Source of the DNA: Bacteroidales bacterium
GTDB taxonomy: Bacteria > Bacteroidota > Bacteroidia > Bacteroidales > Tenuifilaceae
DNA length: 60,673 bases
Reading direction: 5' to 3'
Assembly: GCA_011045955.1 (NCBI GenBank)
Contig: DSBV01000102.1
Span: 1 to 60,673, forward strand
Part shown: positions 7,188 to 16,570 of the stretch, in pieces
Layout of the letters: the number at the start of each line of letters is the position of its first letter
Numbering within the stretch: position 1 is the stretch's first letter
Made by a program: the position numbers and the translations under genes
Notes under the pieces: model-generated
What the model was told of the DNA's origin: nothing
Databases searched by the model: none
Seen by the model: only the letters and a program-made list of their open reading frames with translations

Positions 7188-8963
7188 ATGGAAACAGTAA
7201 AACTTACAATAGATAACAAACAGGTTGAAGTGCCCAAGGGCACTACAATTTACAAGGCAGCCAGGAAGTTGGGTATCGATATTCCCGTTCTTTGCTACAT
7301 GGAACTCCACGATTTGGGAGTTGAAAACAAGCCTGCCGGATGCCGAATTTGTGTGGTTGAGGTTGAAGGGCGCAGAAACCTTGCCCCCAGCTGTGCAACC
7401 GAGTGTGCCGAGGGTATGGTAGTTAAAACCCATACCACCCGTGTTATTAACGCACGTCGCACTGTAATGGAATTAATCCTTTCCGACCATCCAAAGGATT
7501 GTTTAACCTGTCCGAAAAGCGGTCGTTGCGATTTGCAGGATATGGCCGTAAAACTTGGAATTCGAGAGATTCCCGGTCAGGAATACGCTGAGATGTCAAC
7601 ATACAAGAAGGATTTTTCTCCTTCAATTATTCGCGATGTTGACAAGTGTATCATGTGCCGCCGCTGCGAGACCATGTGTAACGAGGTACAAACCGTTGGT
7701 GCGCTTAGCGCTGTAAATCGTGGTTTTATGGCAGTTGTTGCACCCGCTTTTGAGCAGGATTTGGAAAAATCGCCCTGTACATACTGCGGTCAATGTGTGG
7801 CTGTTTGCCCCACAGGTGCATTAACCGAGGTTGACCATACCACAAAGGCTATTCGTGCCATTGCCGATCCTACAAAGACCGTTCTTGTACAAACTGCACC
7901 TGCTGTACGTGCGGCTCTTGGAGAAGAGTTCGGTATGAAGCCCGGAACCCTTGTTACTGGTAAGATGGTTGCCGCTTTGCGCCAAATAGGTTTCGATTAC
8001 GTTTTCGATACCGATTTTGCAGCTGACCTAACCATTATGGAGGAAGGTACCGAACTGCTCGACCGTTTAACCCGATTTCTTAGTGGCGATAAGAACGTTA
8101 AGCTACCAATACTTACCAGCTGCTGCCCGGGTTGGGTTAACTTCTTTGAACACAATTTTACCGATATGCTTGAAGTTCCCTCGAGTGCCAAGTCGCCTCA
8201 GCAGATGTTCGGAGCAATTGCTAAATCGTACTTTGCCGAAAAACTGGGCAAGAAACGCGAAGATTTAGTTGTTGTATCGGTAATGCCTTGCTTAGCCAAG
8301 AAGTATGAGTGCCAGCGCGATGAGTTTAAGGTTGATGGCAATCCCGACGTTGACTTCTCAATATCAACCCGCGAATTGGCTCACCTGATAAAGGAGTTTA
8401 ACATCAACTTTGAGGAGCTACCCGATGAGGACTTTGATCGTCCGCTTGGCGAGTCTACCGGTGCCGCAGTAATTTTTGGTGCAACTGGTGGCGTAATTGA
8501 GGCAGCTGTGCGTACTGCATATGAGGTTTATACTGGCAAACCTCTGCCCAAGATCGATTTTACCGAACTCCGTGGCATGGAGGGTATCCGATCAGCCACC
8601 ATCGATTTCAATGGATTGCCAATGAACATTGGAATTGCCCATGGATTGGGTAACGCCCGCAAGCTATTGGAGGATGTACGCTCGGGTAAGGCAAATTACC
8701 ATGCCATTGAGGTAATGGCTTGCCCCGGTGGATGTATTGGTGGCGGTGGTCAACCATTGCACCACGGTAACTCTGCCATTATCAAAGCTCGTATGGAGGC
8801 CATTTACCGCGAGGATGCCGGGAAGCCAATCCGCAAATCGCACGAGAACCCTTACATCGTTAAACTTTATGAGGAGTTCCTAGGCAAGCCCATGAGCGAA
8901 AAGGCACACCACCTGCTACATACTCACTACTTCAGTAAGAAAAAGGATATCTACATTAAATAG
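7188..8963 (+). CDS. hydA: [FeFe] hydrogenase catalytic subunit HydA (group A3 type)
   Basis: A 591-residue cytoplasmic hydrogenase that interconverts protons and H2. N-terminal [2Fe-2S] ligands are C36, C52, C55 and C69. The His-Cys3 cluster motif HPKDCLTCPKSGRC follows at about residue 100, then two [4Fe-4S] motifs (CIMCRRCETMC and CTYCGQCVAVCP). The H-cluster motifs are intact: TSCCPGW (C312 proton transfer, C313 ligand), MPCLAKKYE (C368), and ACPGGCIGGGGQP (C512, C516). ATG at 7188 is preferred over the in-frame GTG at 7179 because AGGGTG sits 8 bases before it. It is third in the operon, and the downstream NuoE-like subunit completes the complex. No HydEFG maturases are in the window. 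Confidence 0.96.
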   Translation: METVKLTIDNKQVEVPKGTTIYKAARKLGIDIPVLCYMELHDLGVENKPAGCRICVVEVEGRRNLAPSCATECAEGMVVKTHTTRVINARRTVMELILSDHPKDCLTCPKSGRCDLQDMAVKLGIREIPGQEYAEMSTYKKDFSPSIIRDVDKCIMCRRCETMCNEVQTVGALSAVNRGFMAVVAPAFEQDLEKSPCTYCGQCVAVCPTGALTEVDHTTKAIRAIADPTKTVLVQTAPAVRAALGEEFGMKPGTLVTGKMVAALRQIGFDYVFDTDFAADLTIMEEGTELLDRLTRFLSGDKNVKLPILTSCCPGWVNFFEHNFTDMLEVPSSAKSPQQMFGAIAKSYFAEKLGKKREDLVVVSVMPCLAKKYECQRDEFKVDGNPDVDFSISTRELAHLIKEFNINFEELPDEDFDRPLGESTGAAVIFGATGGVIEAAVRTAYEVYTGKPLPKIDFTELRGMEGIRSATIDFNGLPMNIGIAHGLGNARKLLEDVRSGKANYHAIEVMACPGGCIGGGGQPLHHGNSAIIKARMEAIYREDAGKPIRKSHENPYIVKLYEEFLGKPMSEKAHHLLHTHYFSKKKDIYIK

Positions 8964-8976
8964 GGAGGATACACAA

Positions 8977-9462
8977 ATGTCACATATAAAGCTTGAACTT
9001 AAACCCGAACAGGTAGCTAAGATTAAGGAAATATGCAAGTCGTTCAACAACGACCCCGGTGAACTGATAAATGTATTGCACAAGACCCAGGAAACCTTTG
9101 GTTACCTACCCGCTGAGGTTCAGGAGGTTGTTGCAGTCGAGCTGAACATCTCGGTTGCTAAGGTGTATGGCGTTGTTACGTTCTACTCGTTCTTCACCAT
9201 GATTCCAAAGGGTAAACACCCAATTAGTATTTGTACGGGTACTGCATGCTACGTTCGTGGTGCCGAAAAGGTACTCGATGAATTCAAGCGGATTCTTAAC
9301 GTTAAAGTGGGTGAAACCACACCCGATGGCAAGTTCTCATTAAACTGCCTCCGTTGTGTTGGCGCTTGTGGACTTGCTCCGGTTGTGCTGATTGGTGAAA
9401 AGGTGTACGGACGCGTTTCGCCCGATGGCGTTAAGAACATCATCAAGGAGTACGAAGAGTAA
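8977..9462 (+). CDS. hydC: NuoE-like [2Fe-2S] subunit of hydrogenase (HydC/HndA type)
   Basis: A 161-residue thioredoxin-fold [2Fe-2S] protein that relays electrons between the flavin subunit and HydA. An N-terminal helical domain contains LINVLHKTQETFGYLP. Cluster ligands C86 and C91 (CTGTAC) and C127 and C131 (CVGAC) match the NuoE pattern; an extra C124 precedes the second pair. GGGAGG lies before the ATG. It is the last gene of the operon, followed by a terminator at 9504-9540. The gene order (B-like, F-like, HydA, NuoE-like) differs from the common NuoE-NuoF-HydA order. Confidence 0.93.
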   Translation: MSHIKLELKPEQVAKIKEICKSFNNDPGELINVLHKTQETFGYLPAEVQEVVAVELNISVAKVYGVVTFYSFFTMIPKGKHPISICTGTACYVRGAEKVLDEFKRILNVKVGETTPDGKFSLNCLRCVGACGLAPVVLIGEKVYGRVSPDGVKNIIKEYEE

Positions 9463-9503
9463 TAGTATAATGCCTGGTTTTCAGGTATTAGTTTAGGTTG
9501 GTT

Positions 9504-9540
9504 AAGAAGGGGTCTGCTTTTAGTAGACCTCTTATTTTTT
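9504..9540 (+). terminator. Intrinsic terminator of the hydrogenase operon
   Basis: The hairpin AAGAGG/GGTCT.C around a TTTTA loop (9504-9533) is followed by TTATTTTTT. One mismatch lies in the stem. Confidence 0.7.
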
Positions 9541-9617
9541 GTACTTCTTAACGCAAGTTTAATTAAACCTGTGTGTCATATTGATGTTTAATTAATGTTG
9601 AATTTTAGGAATAAACC

Positions 9618-12119
9618 ATGATGAAAAAGATTTTAATGCTTTTGGTTGTTGCAACAGTTACAGTAACCTCCATGGCTCAGGACAAAATGCAGGGCCGCAG
9701 TGGACAGAGTTTTGACATGAGCAATTTTAATGGGGTGATTATAGGTAAGGTTATCGACTCCTTAGATAGGGCTGGTGTAGAGTTTGCCAATATTGTACTC
9801 TATAGGCAGAAGGACTCATCACTCGTAACGGGTACTCTTACCGATGCGTCGGGTAGTTTTATTATGGAAAAGCTTATGCCCGGCAGGTACTATATAGATG
9901 TAAAATTTATTGGATATCAAAGTAGAAGGTGGAGCGGAATTGTGCTTTCGCCCCGTAGTCCGAAGGTTGATTTGGGAACTTTTTCAATACTGGCTGCCAG
10001 TGAAAATATCGATGCTGTTGTTGTAACCGGTGAAAAGAAAATGCTGCTCCATAACCTTGATAAAAAGGTTTTTAATGTTGATAAGGATATTGCAGTTGAG
10101 GGAGGGTCGGGAGCTGATGTGCTACAGAACATTCCTTCGGTTGAGGTTGATATAGATGGTAATGTAAGTTTAAGAGGAAGTTCCAATGTAAATATCCTAA
10201 TCGATGGACGCCCATCAATGCTGAACAGTATGGAGGAGCTACCTGCCCAGATGATTGATAGGGTTGAGGTTATTACTAATCCCTCGGCCAAGTACGATCC
10301 CGATGGAATAACCGGAATTATCAACATAGTACTTAAGAAACGTAAGGAGCCTGGTTATAACGGAATGGTAAGCTTAAATGCCGGTACAGGCAATAAGTAT
10401 AATGCTTCCGTTAATTTGAACTGGCGTCAGGATAAGGTAAATGTGTTTGCCAGCTACAACCTCCGCAGGGGGCAAATGAATAGGTTTTCCATTGGCGATA
10501 GGGTAACCCTCTTTAACAGCGGTGCCGACTCCTCATTCCTTTTCCAAAACTCCGAGGGTCAATCGAACATGTTTTTTCACAACATACGTGGTGGTGCCGA
10601 TTATTTTATTGATTCTAAAACAACCCTGTCGGTCACCGGAAACTTGAATTTTCGTACGTTTGATATGGATAATAATGTATTTTCCAATAGCTACTCTAAC
10701 TTTAACATCAACACCTTACAGAATACAAGAATCTCATTAAACTCCAACGATGTTATTGGGCATGAGTACTCACTTAACTTCAAACGAACATACGATATTC
10801 CCGGTAAGGAGTGGACTACCGATGCTTTTTTTTCAAGAAATACCATCGATAATCTGAATGACATCAATCAGCAGGAGGTTTTCAATGATGAACCATCAGA
10901 TGCCCGTGAACGGGCAAAAACTGATGGGAGTATGAACACCTTTACGTTTCAAACCGATTATGTGACACCCTTTGGGAACGGTGGTAGAATAGAGTCCGGA
11001 ATTAAAGCCCTAATTAGGCGGAGCGATGCCGACTATGCTTATACCATCTCTAATTCATCAACTGGCACGTGGGATTTTGATGCAAATCGGTCGAACCACT
11101 TTGTTTATAGCGAGGAGATTTATTCAGCCTATGGAATTTATTCAAATACATTTGCTAGTGGCAAGTTTAGTTACCAGCTAGGTTTGCGAATTGAAAACCA
11201 GCATGCAAAGTCTGATCAAAGAACCACCAACCAGGTGGCCGATGTTAACAGGTTAAACCTGTTTCCTAGTGCGCATGTCCGTTGGGAGCCAAACCCCATC
11301 AACAGTCTACAACTATCATACAGCCGCAGGGTAAACAGACCAAATGTAAGGGTGTTAAACCCATTTCTAAATACTTCCGATAAGTTTAACTGGTTCCAGG
11401 GTAACCCATACCTTGAGCCTGAATTTACCAGTTCAATTGATTTAAGCCATAACCTCAGCTTCCCAAGGACAAAGATTACCACATCGGTTTACTACCGCGA
11501 TACTCGTAATGGATTTTCAAGGAAAATGACAGTTATTGATACCGTAGCAAGCCAACCAACCCTCACTACATTTATCAACCTGTCGCATTATGAGAATATT
11601 GGTGCCGAGGCTGTTGTAACTCAAAATATTGCTAAGTGGTGGAGGCTAAATGCCAGTTACAGCTATTACTACTCTAAGCTCTTTGGCGATGTGGTTAGCG
11701 GTGCAAACGAGGGACGATCCTGGAATGCTAAGCTGGCATCGTTTTTTACAATTGGTAATAATGTCGATATACAGCTAACTGGCAACTACCGTGCTCCTTC
11801 CATTACTGTTGGTGGCTCAGGACGAGGTTTCTATATGGCAGGTGGAGCCCAAGGAAAAACTAAGGAGATGTACTGGGTTGATTTAGGCGCACGGATCAGC
11901 GTGTTAGACAAAAAGGGTACCATCACAGTTAGGGTTAGCGATATCTTCAAAACCCAAAAAATGAGGTATTCCTCATGGGATACAAACTTTTACTCGTACA
12001 ATGAGAGCTGGCGCAACAGCAGGGTTGTGTTTGTTGGGTTCTCATACAGGATTAATAACTATAGGGGGAGGCCCGAGAAGAGAGTGGACTCCGATGATTC
12101 TTTCGACATGATTGAATAG
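9618..12119 (+). CDS. TonB-type outer-membrane beta-barrel protein
   Basis: An 833-residue outer-membrane protein with a signal peptide MMKKILMLLVVATVTVTSMA before a Q. It has a carboxypeptidase-regulatory-like beta-sandwich at about residues 38-125 (IIGKVIDSLDRAGVEFANI, GSFIMEKLMPGRYYIDVKF), a plug domain at about 130-240 (GSSNVNILIDGRPSMLN, DRVEVITNPSAKYDPDG), and a long barrel rich in alternating aromatic/polar strands, consistent with the outer-membrane beta-barrel family linked to TonB-dependent receptors. The substrate is unknown, and there is no SusD partner, so glycan import of the SusCD type is unlikely. Transcribed alone, with a terminator at 12143-12168. Confidence 0.88.
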   Translation: MMKKILMLLVVATVTVTSMAQDKMQGRSGQSFDMSNFNGVIIGKVIDSLDRAGVEFANIVLYRQKDSSLVTGTLTDASGSFIMEKLMPGRYYIDVKFIGYQSRRWSGIVLSPRSPKVDLGTFSILAASENIDAVVVTGEKKMLLHNLDKKVFNVDKDIAVEGGSGADVLQNIPSVEVDIDGNVSLRGSSNVNILIDGRPSMLNSMEELPAQMIDRVEVITNPSAKYDPDGITGIINIVLKKRKEPGYNGMVSLNAGTGNKYNASVNLNWRQDKVNVFASYNLRRGQMNRFSIGDRVTLFNSGADSSFLFQNSEGQSNMFFHNIRGGADYFIDSKTTLSVTGNLNFRTFDMDNNVFSNSYSNFNINTLQNTRISLNSNDVIGHEYSLNFKRTYDIPGKEWTTDAFFSRNTIDNLNDINQQEVFNDEPSDARERAKTDGSMNTFTFQTDYVTPFGNGGRIESGIKALIRRSDADYAYTISNSSTGTWDFDANRSNHFVYSEEIYSAYGIYSNTFASGKFSYQLGLRIENQHAKSDQRTTNQVADVNRLNLFPSAHVRWEPNPINSLQLSYSRRVNRPNVRVLNPFLNTSDKFNWFQGNPYLEPEFTSSIDLSHNLSFPRTKITTSVYYRDTRNGFSRKMTVIDTVASQPTLTTFINLSHYENIGAEAVVTQNIAKWWRLNASYSYYYSKLFGDVVSGANEGRSWNAKLASFFTIGNNVDIQLTGNYRAPSITVGGSGRGFYMAGGAQGKTKEMYWVDLGARISVLDKKGTITVRVSDIFKTQKMRYSSWDTNFYSYNESWRNSRVVFVGFSYRINNYRGRPEKRVDSDDSFDMIE

Positions 12120-12142
12120 TTTTTTGGGTTTAAGTCCAATGA

Positions 12143-12168
12143 AGGCCGCTTATTTAGAGCGGCTTTTT
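12143..12168 (+). terminator. Intrinsic terminator of the outer-membrane protein gene
   Basis: GCCGCT (12145-12150) pairs with AGCGGC (12158-12163), followed by TTTTTCT, just after the stop at 12119. Confidence 0.7.
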
Positions 12169-12233
12169 CTAATCGTGATTAGTAAATAGAAGCATTAAAA
12201 ACATACATGCACCCTGCTGCTGTTGATTTATCT

Positions 12234-12330
12234 GAGGCAACCCCAATTTCTCAAAATCCCTCATCCCGGTTTTTCGGAATGAGTAGATTTTGTTAGTCGA
12301 TTTGTCAATTGTTTTTCAATTGACGAATTT
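12234..12330 (+). repeat. Bipartite double-hairpin repeat, copy 1
   Basis: About 97 bp with two hairpins: CTCATcCCG/CGGaATGAG (about 12260-12283), and GTCAATTG-TTTTT-CAATTGAC (12304-12324, perfect arms). Between them lies AGATTTTGTTAGTCGA. The same arrangement, flanked by the same GAGG.AACCC...TCAAAATC run, is found on the opposite strand at 37153-37252. Confidence 0.7.
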
Positions 12331-12718
12331 CCTCTAAAAAATGTTTCCATTTCCCCATTTTAATTAGCCTAGTTGAAATAGTTAATTCATTGCATTTTGG
12401 CATACGTTATGGATGGTGATTTTTGGATCCTTGTAGCTTATTGCGCCGGAACTGAAGGTCGTATGCTGATTATTGGTTCTACCCGCTGGGTTGGCTGTAA
12501 TGGGTCTTGAATAAATTGATTTTATGTGGTTCACAAAACACATTAGTTTGCTGGCACTACTTGGGTATTTTGCCGGGATCCTTATCTTTTTCATAATGTT
12601 TGGGTAGTACTTAATGAATCATATGGGTAAAACGGTGGGCAAAAATTTTGCCACGGAATTTTTTGTTTATCGCTAAATAATTCATTTAGTTGCAGTTTTT
12701 ATCCCTAATTCTACTCAT

Positions 12719-13846
12719 ATGAGTATTGAAATACTCAAAGTTCAAAACAAATTGTATTATCGCAAATTCATTCATCTACCAGCAAAAATACACAGGGGCT
12801 ATAAAAATTGGGTGCTACCAATTTACTCCGATGAATGGGATTTTTACAATCCTAAGAAAAATAGGGCCGTGTCGTACTCCGACACGGTGCTTTACCTTGC
12901 TTTAAAAGGTGGTAGGCCTGTAGGACGAATTGTGGGGATAATAAACAGACGGTATAATCAAATTCACAACGAAAAAACAGCCCGATTCTTTAACCTGGAA
13001 ACCTTTCAGGATTACGATGTTGCGCAGGCGCTTTTGGGCGAGGTTGAGAAGTGGGCAAAGGGAAAGGGTATGGATAGGCTAGTAGAGCCCATGGGATTCT
13101 TCGATAAGGATTTGTAAGGTTTGCTAGTTGAGGGTTTCGATGAACCCATTGTTCTTGCCTCGAATTGTAATTATCCATACCTGGTTGAATATGTGAACCG
13201 GTATGGTTTTGACAAAGAGGTTGATTTGGTGGTTTACAAGGTTCCCGTTCCCGATAAATTACCCGATTTCTACCTTCGCATTTTCCAGAGAGTTAAAGCT
13301 CGTGCCAACGGCTTTAGAATGCTTAACTTTTCAAATAGAGAAGCGATATTAAACCGTATATTAAACCTGTCCTTTCACTGGTGAATGAAACCTTTACTGA
13401 TATTTATGGCTTTAATCCCATGGAACCCGATGAAATGGAGGAACTTGCTGCAAAATACCTTTCATTTATCGATCCCCGATTTTTGAAGGTTATTGTTAAT
13501 GATGACAATCAACCTTTGGCTTTCATACTGGGCATCTCCGATATATGCCCTGGTATTCAAAGGAGTAAGGGTTATCTCTTTCCCTTCGGCTTTATTCATA
13601 TCCTAAAGGCCATGCGTATCTCAAAAATGCTTAGCCTTTTGCTTGGTGCTATTCATCCACAGTATAGAAATTTAGGATTTGATACCTGGATGGGCGCCGA
13701 AATGTTAAATGAGGCTCAAAAAGATGGTATGACTGTTATTGATAGCCACCTAGAGCTAGAAACAAACCATAAGATGCGTGCCGAAATGGAAAAAAATGGG
13801 TGGTATTATTTACAAGCGCAACAGAATTTTCCAGAAAAAACTTTAA
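12719..13846 (+). pseudogene. Acetyltransferase-like (GNAT-type) conserved gene, decayed
   Basis: It would encode about 375 residues of a conserved Bacteroidota family often annotated as hypothetical or N-acetyltransferase; function not established. The N-terminus reads IEILKVQNKLYYRKFIHLP, then GRPVGRIVGIINRRYN and a helix EVEKWAKGKGMDRLVEP. Lesions: an in-frame TAA at 13115-13117 (after MGFFDKDL), a frameshift at about 13375-13381 (NLS to LVNETFTDIYGF), and a third shift at about 13797-13801, beyond which the frame gives IYKRNRIFQKKL and a stop at 13844-13846. That end lies 4 bases before a perfect terminator hairpin, which supports it as the original end. Three lesions in one gene argue for decay. 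Confidence 0.78.
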
Positions 13847-13850
13847 AATC

Positions 13851-13875
13851 AAGGGGTTGCATTTTGCAACCCCTT
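13851..13875. terminator. Perfect terminator-like hairpin between convergent genes
   Basis: AAGGGGTTGC-ATTTT-GCAACCCCTT has perfect 10-bp arms. It lies just after the repaired end of the acetyltransferase-like gene and before the end of the M14 peptidase gene. The T-run is weak on both sides. Confidence 0.6.
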
Positions 13876-13882
13876 GGTTGCT

Positions 13883-16462
13883 TTACAAGATTGTGTTGAA
13901 AAGAATTTTATAGTTCGATGGAACCGATGCCCTGAATATTGGGCTAAACCCAAGCAGAATAAGTTGCCCTTTCCCTTTTTTTAACCAAATGGCTGCCGAT
14001 TTGCCCTCAAGTAGTTCCTCGCCTTTCAGGTATCCACTAAGCAGCTTATTCTTCCCTTCAAAATATCCAATTACCCGCCGATCCATGTCAAGCGAAGGGA
14101 CTCGGGTTTCAAACAGGTAGTTATCGCGCATGAAAACTCCCATTTCACTATCCAGCCCAAATGTAAATGGGGGTATGGGATTTAGTTTCATGCTAACCAG
14201 CGAACCTGGGCAGGCAAACCCCCGCTTTTGAACTTCCTTTGCGATATTCATGAAGGGGAATGTAAATTCCTCGGAAGCATTACCCTGCTTCAGGGTAAGC
14301 GTGCCCTCAAACAGTTCGGTTGCTTGCTCCCATGCCAAAATAGTTCCACCATTTTGTACAAACTCTGTTAATGCTTCAACTCCCTTCTGTCCCATTCCCT
14401 TGGTATAAATTTCGGGGTAAACCAACGGAATAACTTGCCCATTCCGTTTGTATTTACCATCTTTGAGCAGGGTTGCGTTGGTGTTTGGAATAATAATCAA
14501 GTCGAATTTCGATAGTAAGTTGCCATCGGCAACCTGCGAAGGATTTATAACAGTGTATGGAGTTTCGTATGTGTCTAGTATATACCTAGTCCAGCCAGCA
14601 TCCATGCTTTGAACCTGCGATTCAATTAAACCTATCCGACGTATCTTGCTGACGCTGGTATTGTTGGGTTTAGCATCTGAAGTCAGTATACTAAAATTCG
14701 CATCGTTAAGTATTTGTCTAGTTTTTTCATTCAGGGGAATGCAGAAACTTCCAGCTGGTAATTCATTGCCATCGAGCACAATATGTTCGTTAGCCCGCTC
14801 CACCTGAACGCCACTCTTTAGGCATTTAACTGCCAATTTGTAGGACTGGTTTACTGTTGAAGGAAGCATTGCAAAACGTTTTTCGGGAATTGGTGTTGTG
14901 TTTAAGGTGAAGTTTGTAGCGATAGGTTCAATTAAACTGTCCTCAACCGTTTTGGTATTTATTGTGAAACAGGATAATCCTTTATGCAAGGGCAGCGACC
15001 AACTGGTAATATCGTATGGTTCCAACACATTTCCACCTTCTTCTAACCGCCGTTCAGGAAACTCCTGGGCTTCCATTACCTCCTTGATAAACATCCGGAA
15101 GGGTTGTGCAAGCGGAACCACTATATCGCCTGCATGGAAATTTTGGTTCTTTATAGTGATATTCTCTTTCAGCCTGTAAATATGTACACCATGCTCGTTG
15201 AGCAGGTTGACCAGTGCAACCAACTCGCTTGGATCCTTTTGATTGGCTGGTAAAATAAAATAGTAGGGCGCACGGGTTTTACCAAGATTTACCTGTTTTT
15301 TGCAGATATCGTTCCGGAACTCAAGGATGCGATCTTTGTATTTGCTTGCAGTATGCAGCATCGATAGGGTTGATTCCACCTCAAGGTTTATGATGTCCGA
15401 TAATTTCCACCATCCGCCCGGCCATGGCATAAGCATATTCACACCCTTTTTATACTCAGCTAAACCTTTAGATGTGCCGGTTAACTCGGTTGGCTCAATG
15501 TACACAGGTGTGGCGATTTTTACGCTGGCCGCCTCGGTAAGCATGCTTATTACGTTTTTCCATAAGCAGGTTTCAGTTGAGCCCGGCCAGTAGTTGTCGA
15601 ATAGATTTTGTTGGCTAACGCCCTGCAAGCCCTTGGATGTAAGGTCGTTTAGCATGTTTTGCCCAAAAAGGTTAGACCAAGCGTATAGTTCTGCATCAAC
15701 ATTTTGGGCTATTGGATCGTGGTAGGGTGGTACAAAGTACCGTGGGCCTGTAAGTCCCATTTGGTGTTTCTCAACCATAACCTGAGGGAACCACTCCTGG
15801 CTGGTTAACCTGGATATGGCTTTAGTTTCCGGTTGGGTTAGGGTAATAAAATCGCGGTTATTATCGTGACCAACATATTTCTGGTAAAGGAAAGGCATGG
15901 GGCCACCCTCATATTTTGTCCCTTTGTATTGGTTGTAGTAATCAACTACCATGTCCATGCCATCGGGATTATGGCATGCCACAGCCATGTAAACAACGTT
16001 GTTAAGAGCATTGTTGAACGAATTGTCAGCAATCAGCCTGTGTATGATTGTTGGTAGTGCCTGGGATGGGCCAACCTCAGTGGAGTGCATGGAGAGGGTA
16101 GCCATCACAAAAACCTTGCCTTGGTTTACCATCTCTTCCCTTTCAGCATCGTTTAGTGAATAGTTAATGGCTAGTTGCTTGTTAATCTCCTTAAGCCTAT
16201 TGAGATTAGCAATATTCTCCTTTGTGCTTACAAAAACCGCATAAAGAGTTTTTCCCATAGCCGATTGTCCAATAGGTACTACTTTGATCATTGGGCTTTG
16301 GGTTTCAATCTTCTTTAGGTAGTCAACCAATTGGTCATACTTAATAAGCATACGATCAGTTCCGGGCGTAAATCCAAAATGCTGTTCTGGAGTTGTTACC
16401 TGTGCATGTGAAAACAATATCCCTATAGTAAAGGATATGAGCAAAGCTATTGCACGTTTCAT
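13883..16462 (-). CDS. Secreted M14-family zinc carboxypeptidase-like protein
   Basis: An 859-residue exported peptidase. The signal peptide MKRAIALLISFTIGILFSHA precedes Q21. The zinc-binding pair H126/E129 appears in SMHSTEVG, with a further His region in VACHNPDGMD. The peptidase domain covers about residues 40-380. The remaining 450 residues include a class I glutamine amidotransferase-like beta/alpha region (LIIIPNTNATLL, FVQNGGTILAW) common in large Bacteroidota M14 proteins. It likely trims peptides in the periplasm or outside. It is convergent with the broken gene upstream on the plus strand and is separated from the STAS gene by a strong terminator at 16525-16553. Confidence 0.88.
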   Translation of the reverse strand: MKRAIALLISFTIGILFSHAQVTTPEQHFGFTPGTDRMLIKYDQLVDYLKKIETQSPMIKVVPIGQSAMGKTLYAVFVSTKENIANLNRLKEINKQLAINYSLNDAEREEMVNQGKVFVMATLSMHSTEVGPSQALPTIIHRLIADNSFNNALNNVVYMAVACHNPDGMDMVVDYYNQYKGTKYEGGPMPFLYQKYVGHDNNRDFITLTQPETKAISRLTSQEWFPQVMVEKHQMGLTGPRYFVPPYHDPIAQNVDAELYAWSNLFGQNMLNDLTSKGLQGVSQQNLFDNYWPGSTETCLWKNVISMLTEAASVKIATPVYIEPTELTGTSKGLAEYKKGVNMLMPWPGGWWKLSDIINLEVESTLSMLHTASKYKDRILEFRNDICKKQVNLGKTRAPYYFILPANQKDPSELVALVNLLNEHGVHIYRLKENITIKNQNFHAGDIVVPLAQPFRMFIKEVMEAQEFPERRLEEGGNVLEPYDITSWSLPLHKGLSCFTINTKTVEDSLIEPIATNFTLNTTPIPEKRFAMLPSTVNQSYKLAVKCLKSGVQVERANEHIVLDGNELPAGSFCIPLNEKTRQILNDANFSILTSDAKPNNTSVSKIRRIGLIESQVQSMDAGWTRYILDTYETPYTVINPSQVADGNLLSKFDLIIIPNTNATLLKDGKYKRNGQVIPLVYPEIYTKGMGQKGVEALTEFVQNGGTILAWEQATELFEGTLTLKQGNASEEFTFPFMNIAKEVQKRGFACPGSLVSMKLNPIPPFTFGLDSEMGVFMRDNYLFETRVPSLDMDRRVIGYFEGKNKLLSGYLKGEELLEGKSAAIWLKKGKGQLILLGFSPIFRASVPSNYKILFNTIL

Positions 16463-16524
16463 ACTATTTTGATTTAGGTTGGTTATTACCCTTTGACTAT
16501 TTGGTTTTCAAAAGGTTTACAAGA

Positions 16525-16553
16525 AAAAAGCCACGAAAATCTCGTGGCTTTTT
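16525..16553 (-). terminator. Strong intrinsic terminator of the Hpt-STAS operon
   Basis: AAAAAGCCACGA (16525-16536) and TCGTGGCTTTTT (16542-16553) are exact complements with a 5-base loop. On the minus strand it follows the STAS stop and carries a T-run. Confidence 0.85.
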
Positions 16554-16570
16554 AAGTATGGTGCTTGTGA

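Larger units (their letters stand above)
12120..12718. other. 600-bp gap with a repeat and no credible gene
   Basis: The gap contains the terminator at 12143-12168 and the bipartite hairpin repeat at 12234-12330. A minus-strand frame at 12382-12594 (70 codons) has no recognisable motif and no visible start signals. I see no support for a gene. Confidence 0.5.

Noticed and set aside
12382-12594. 70-codon minus-strand frame in the 600-bp gap
   Set aside because: No recognisable family, no promoter or ribosome site; composition does not look like a protein.
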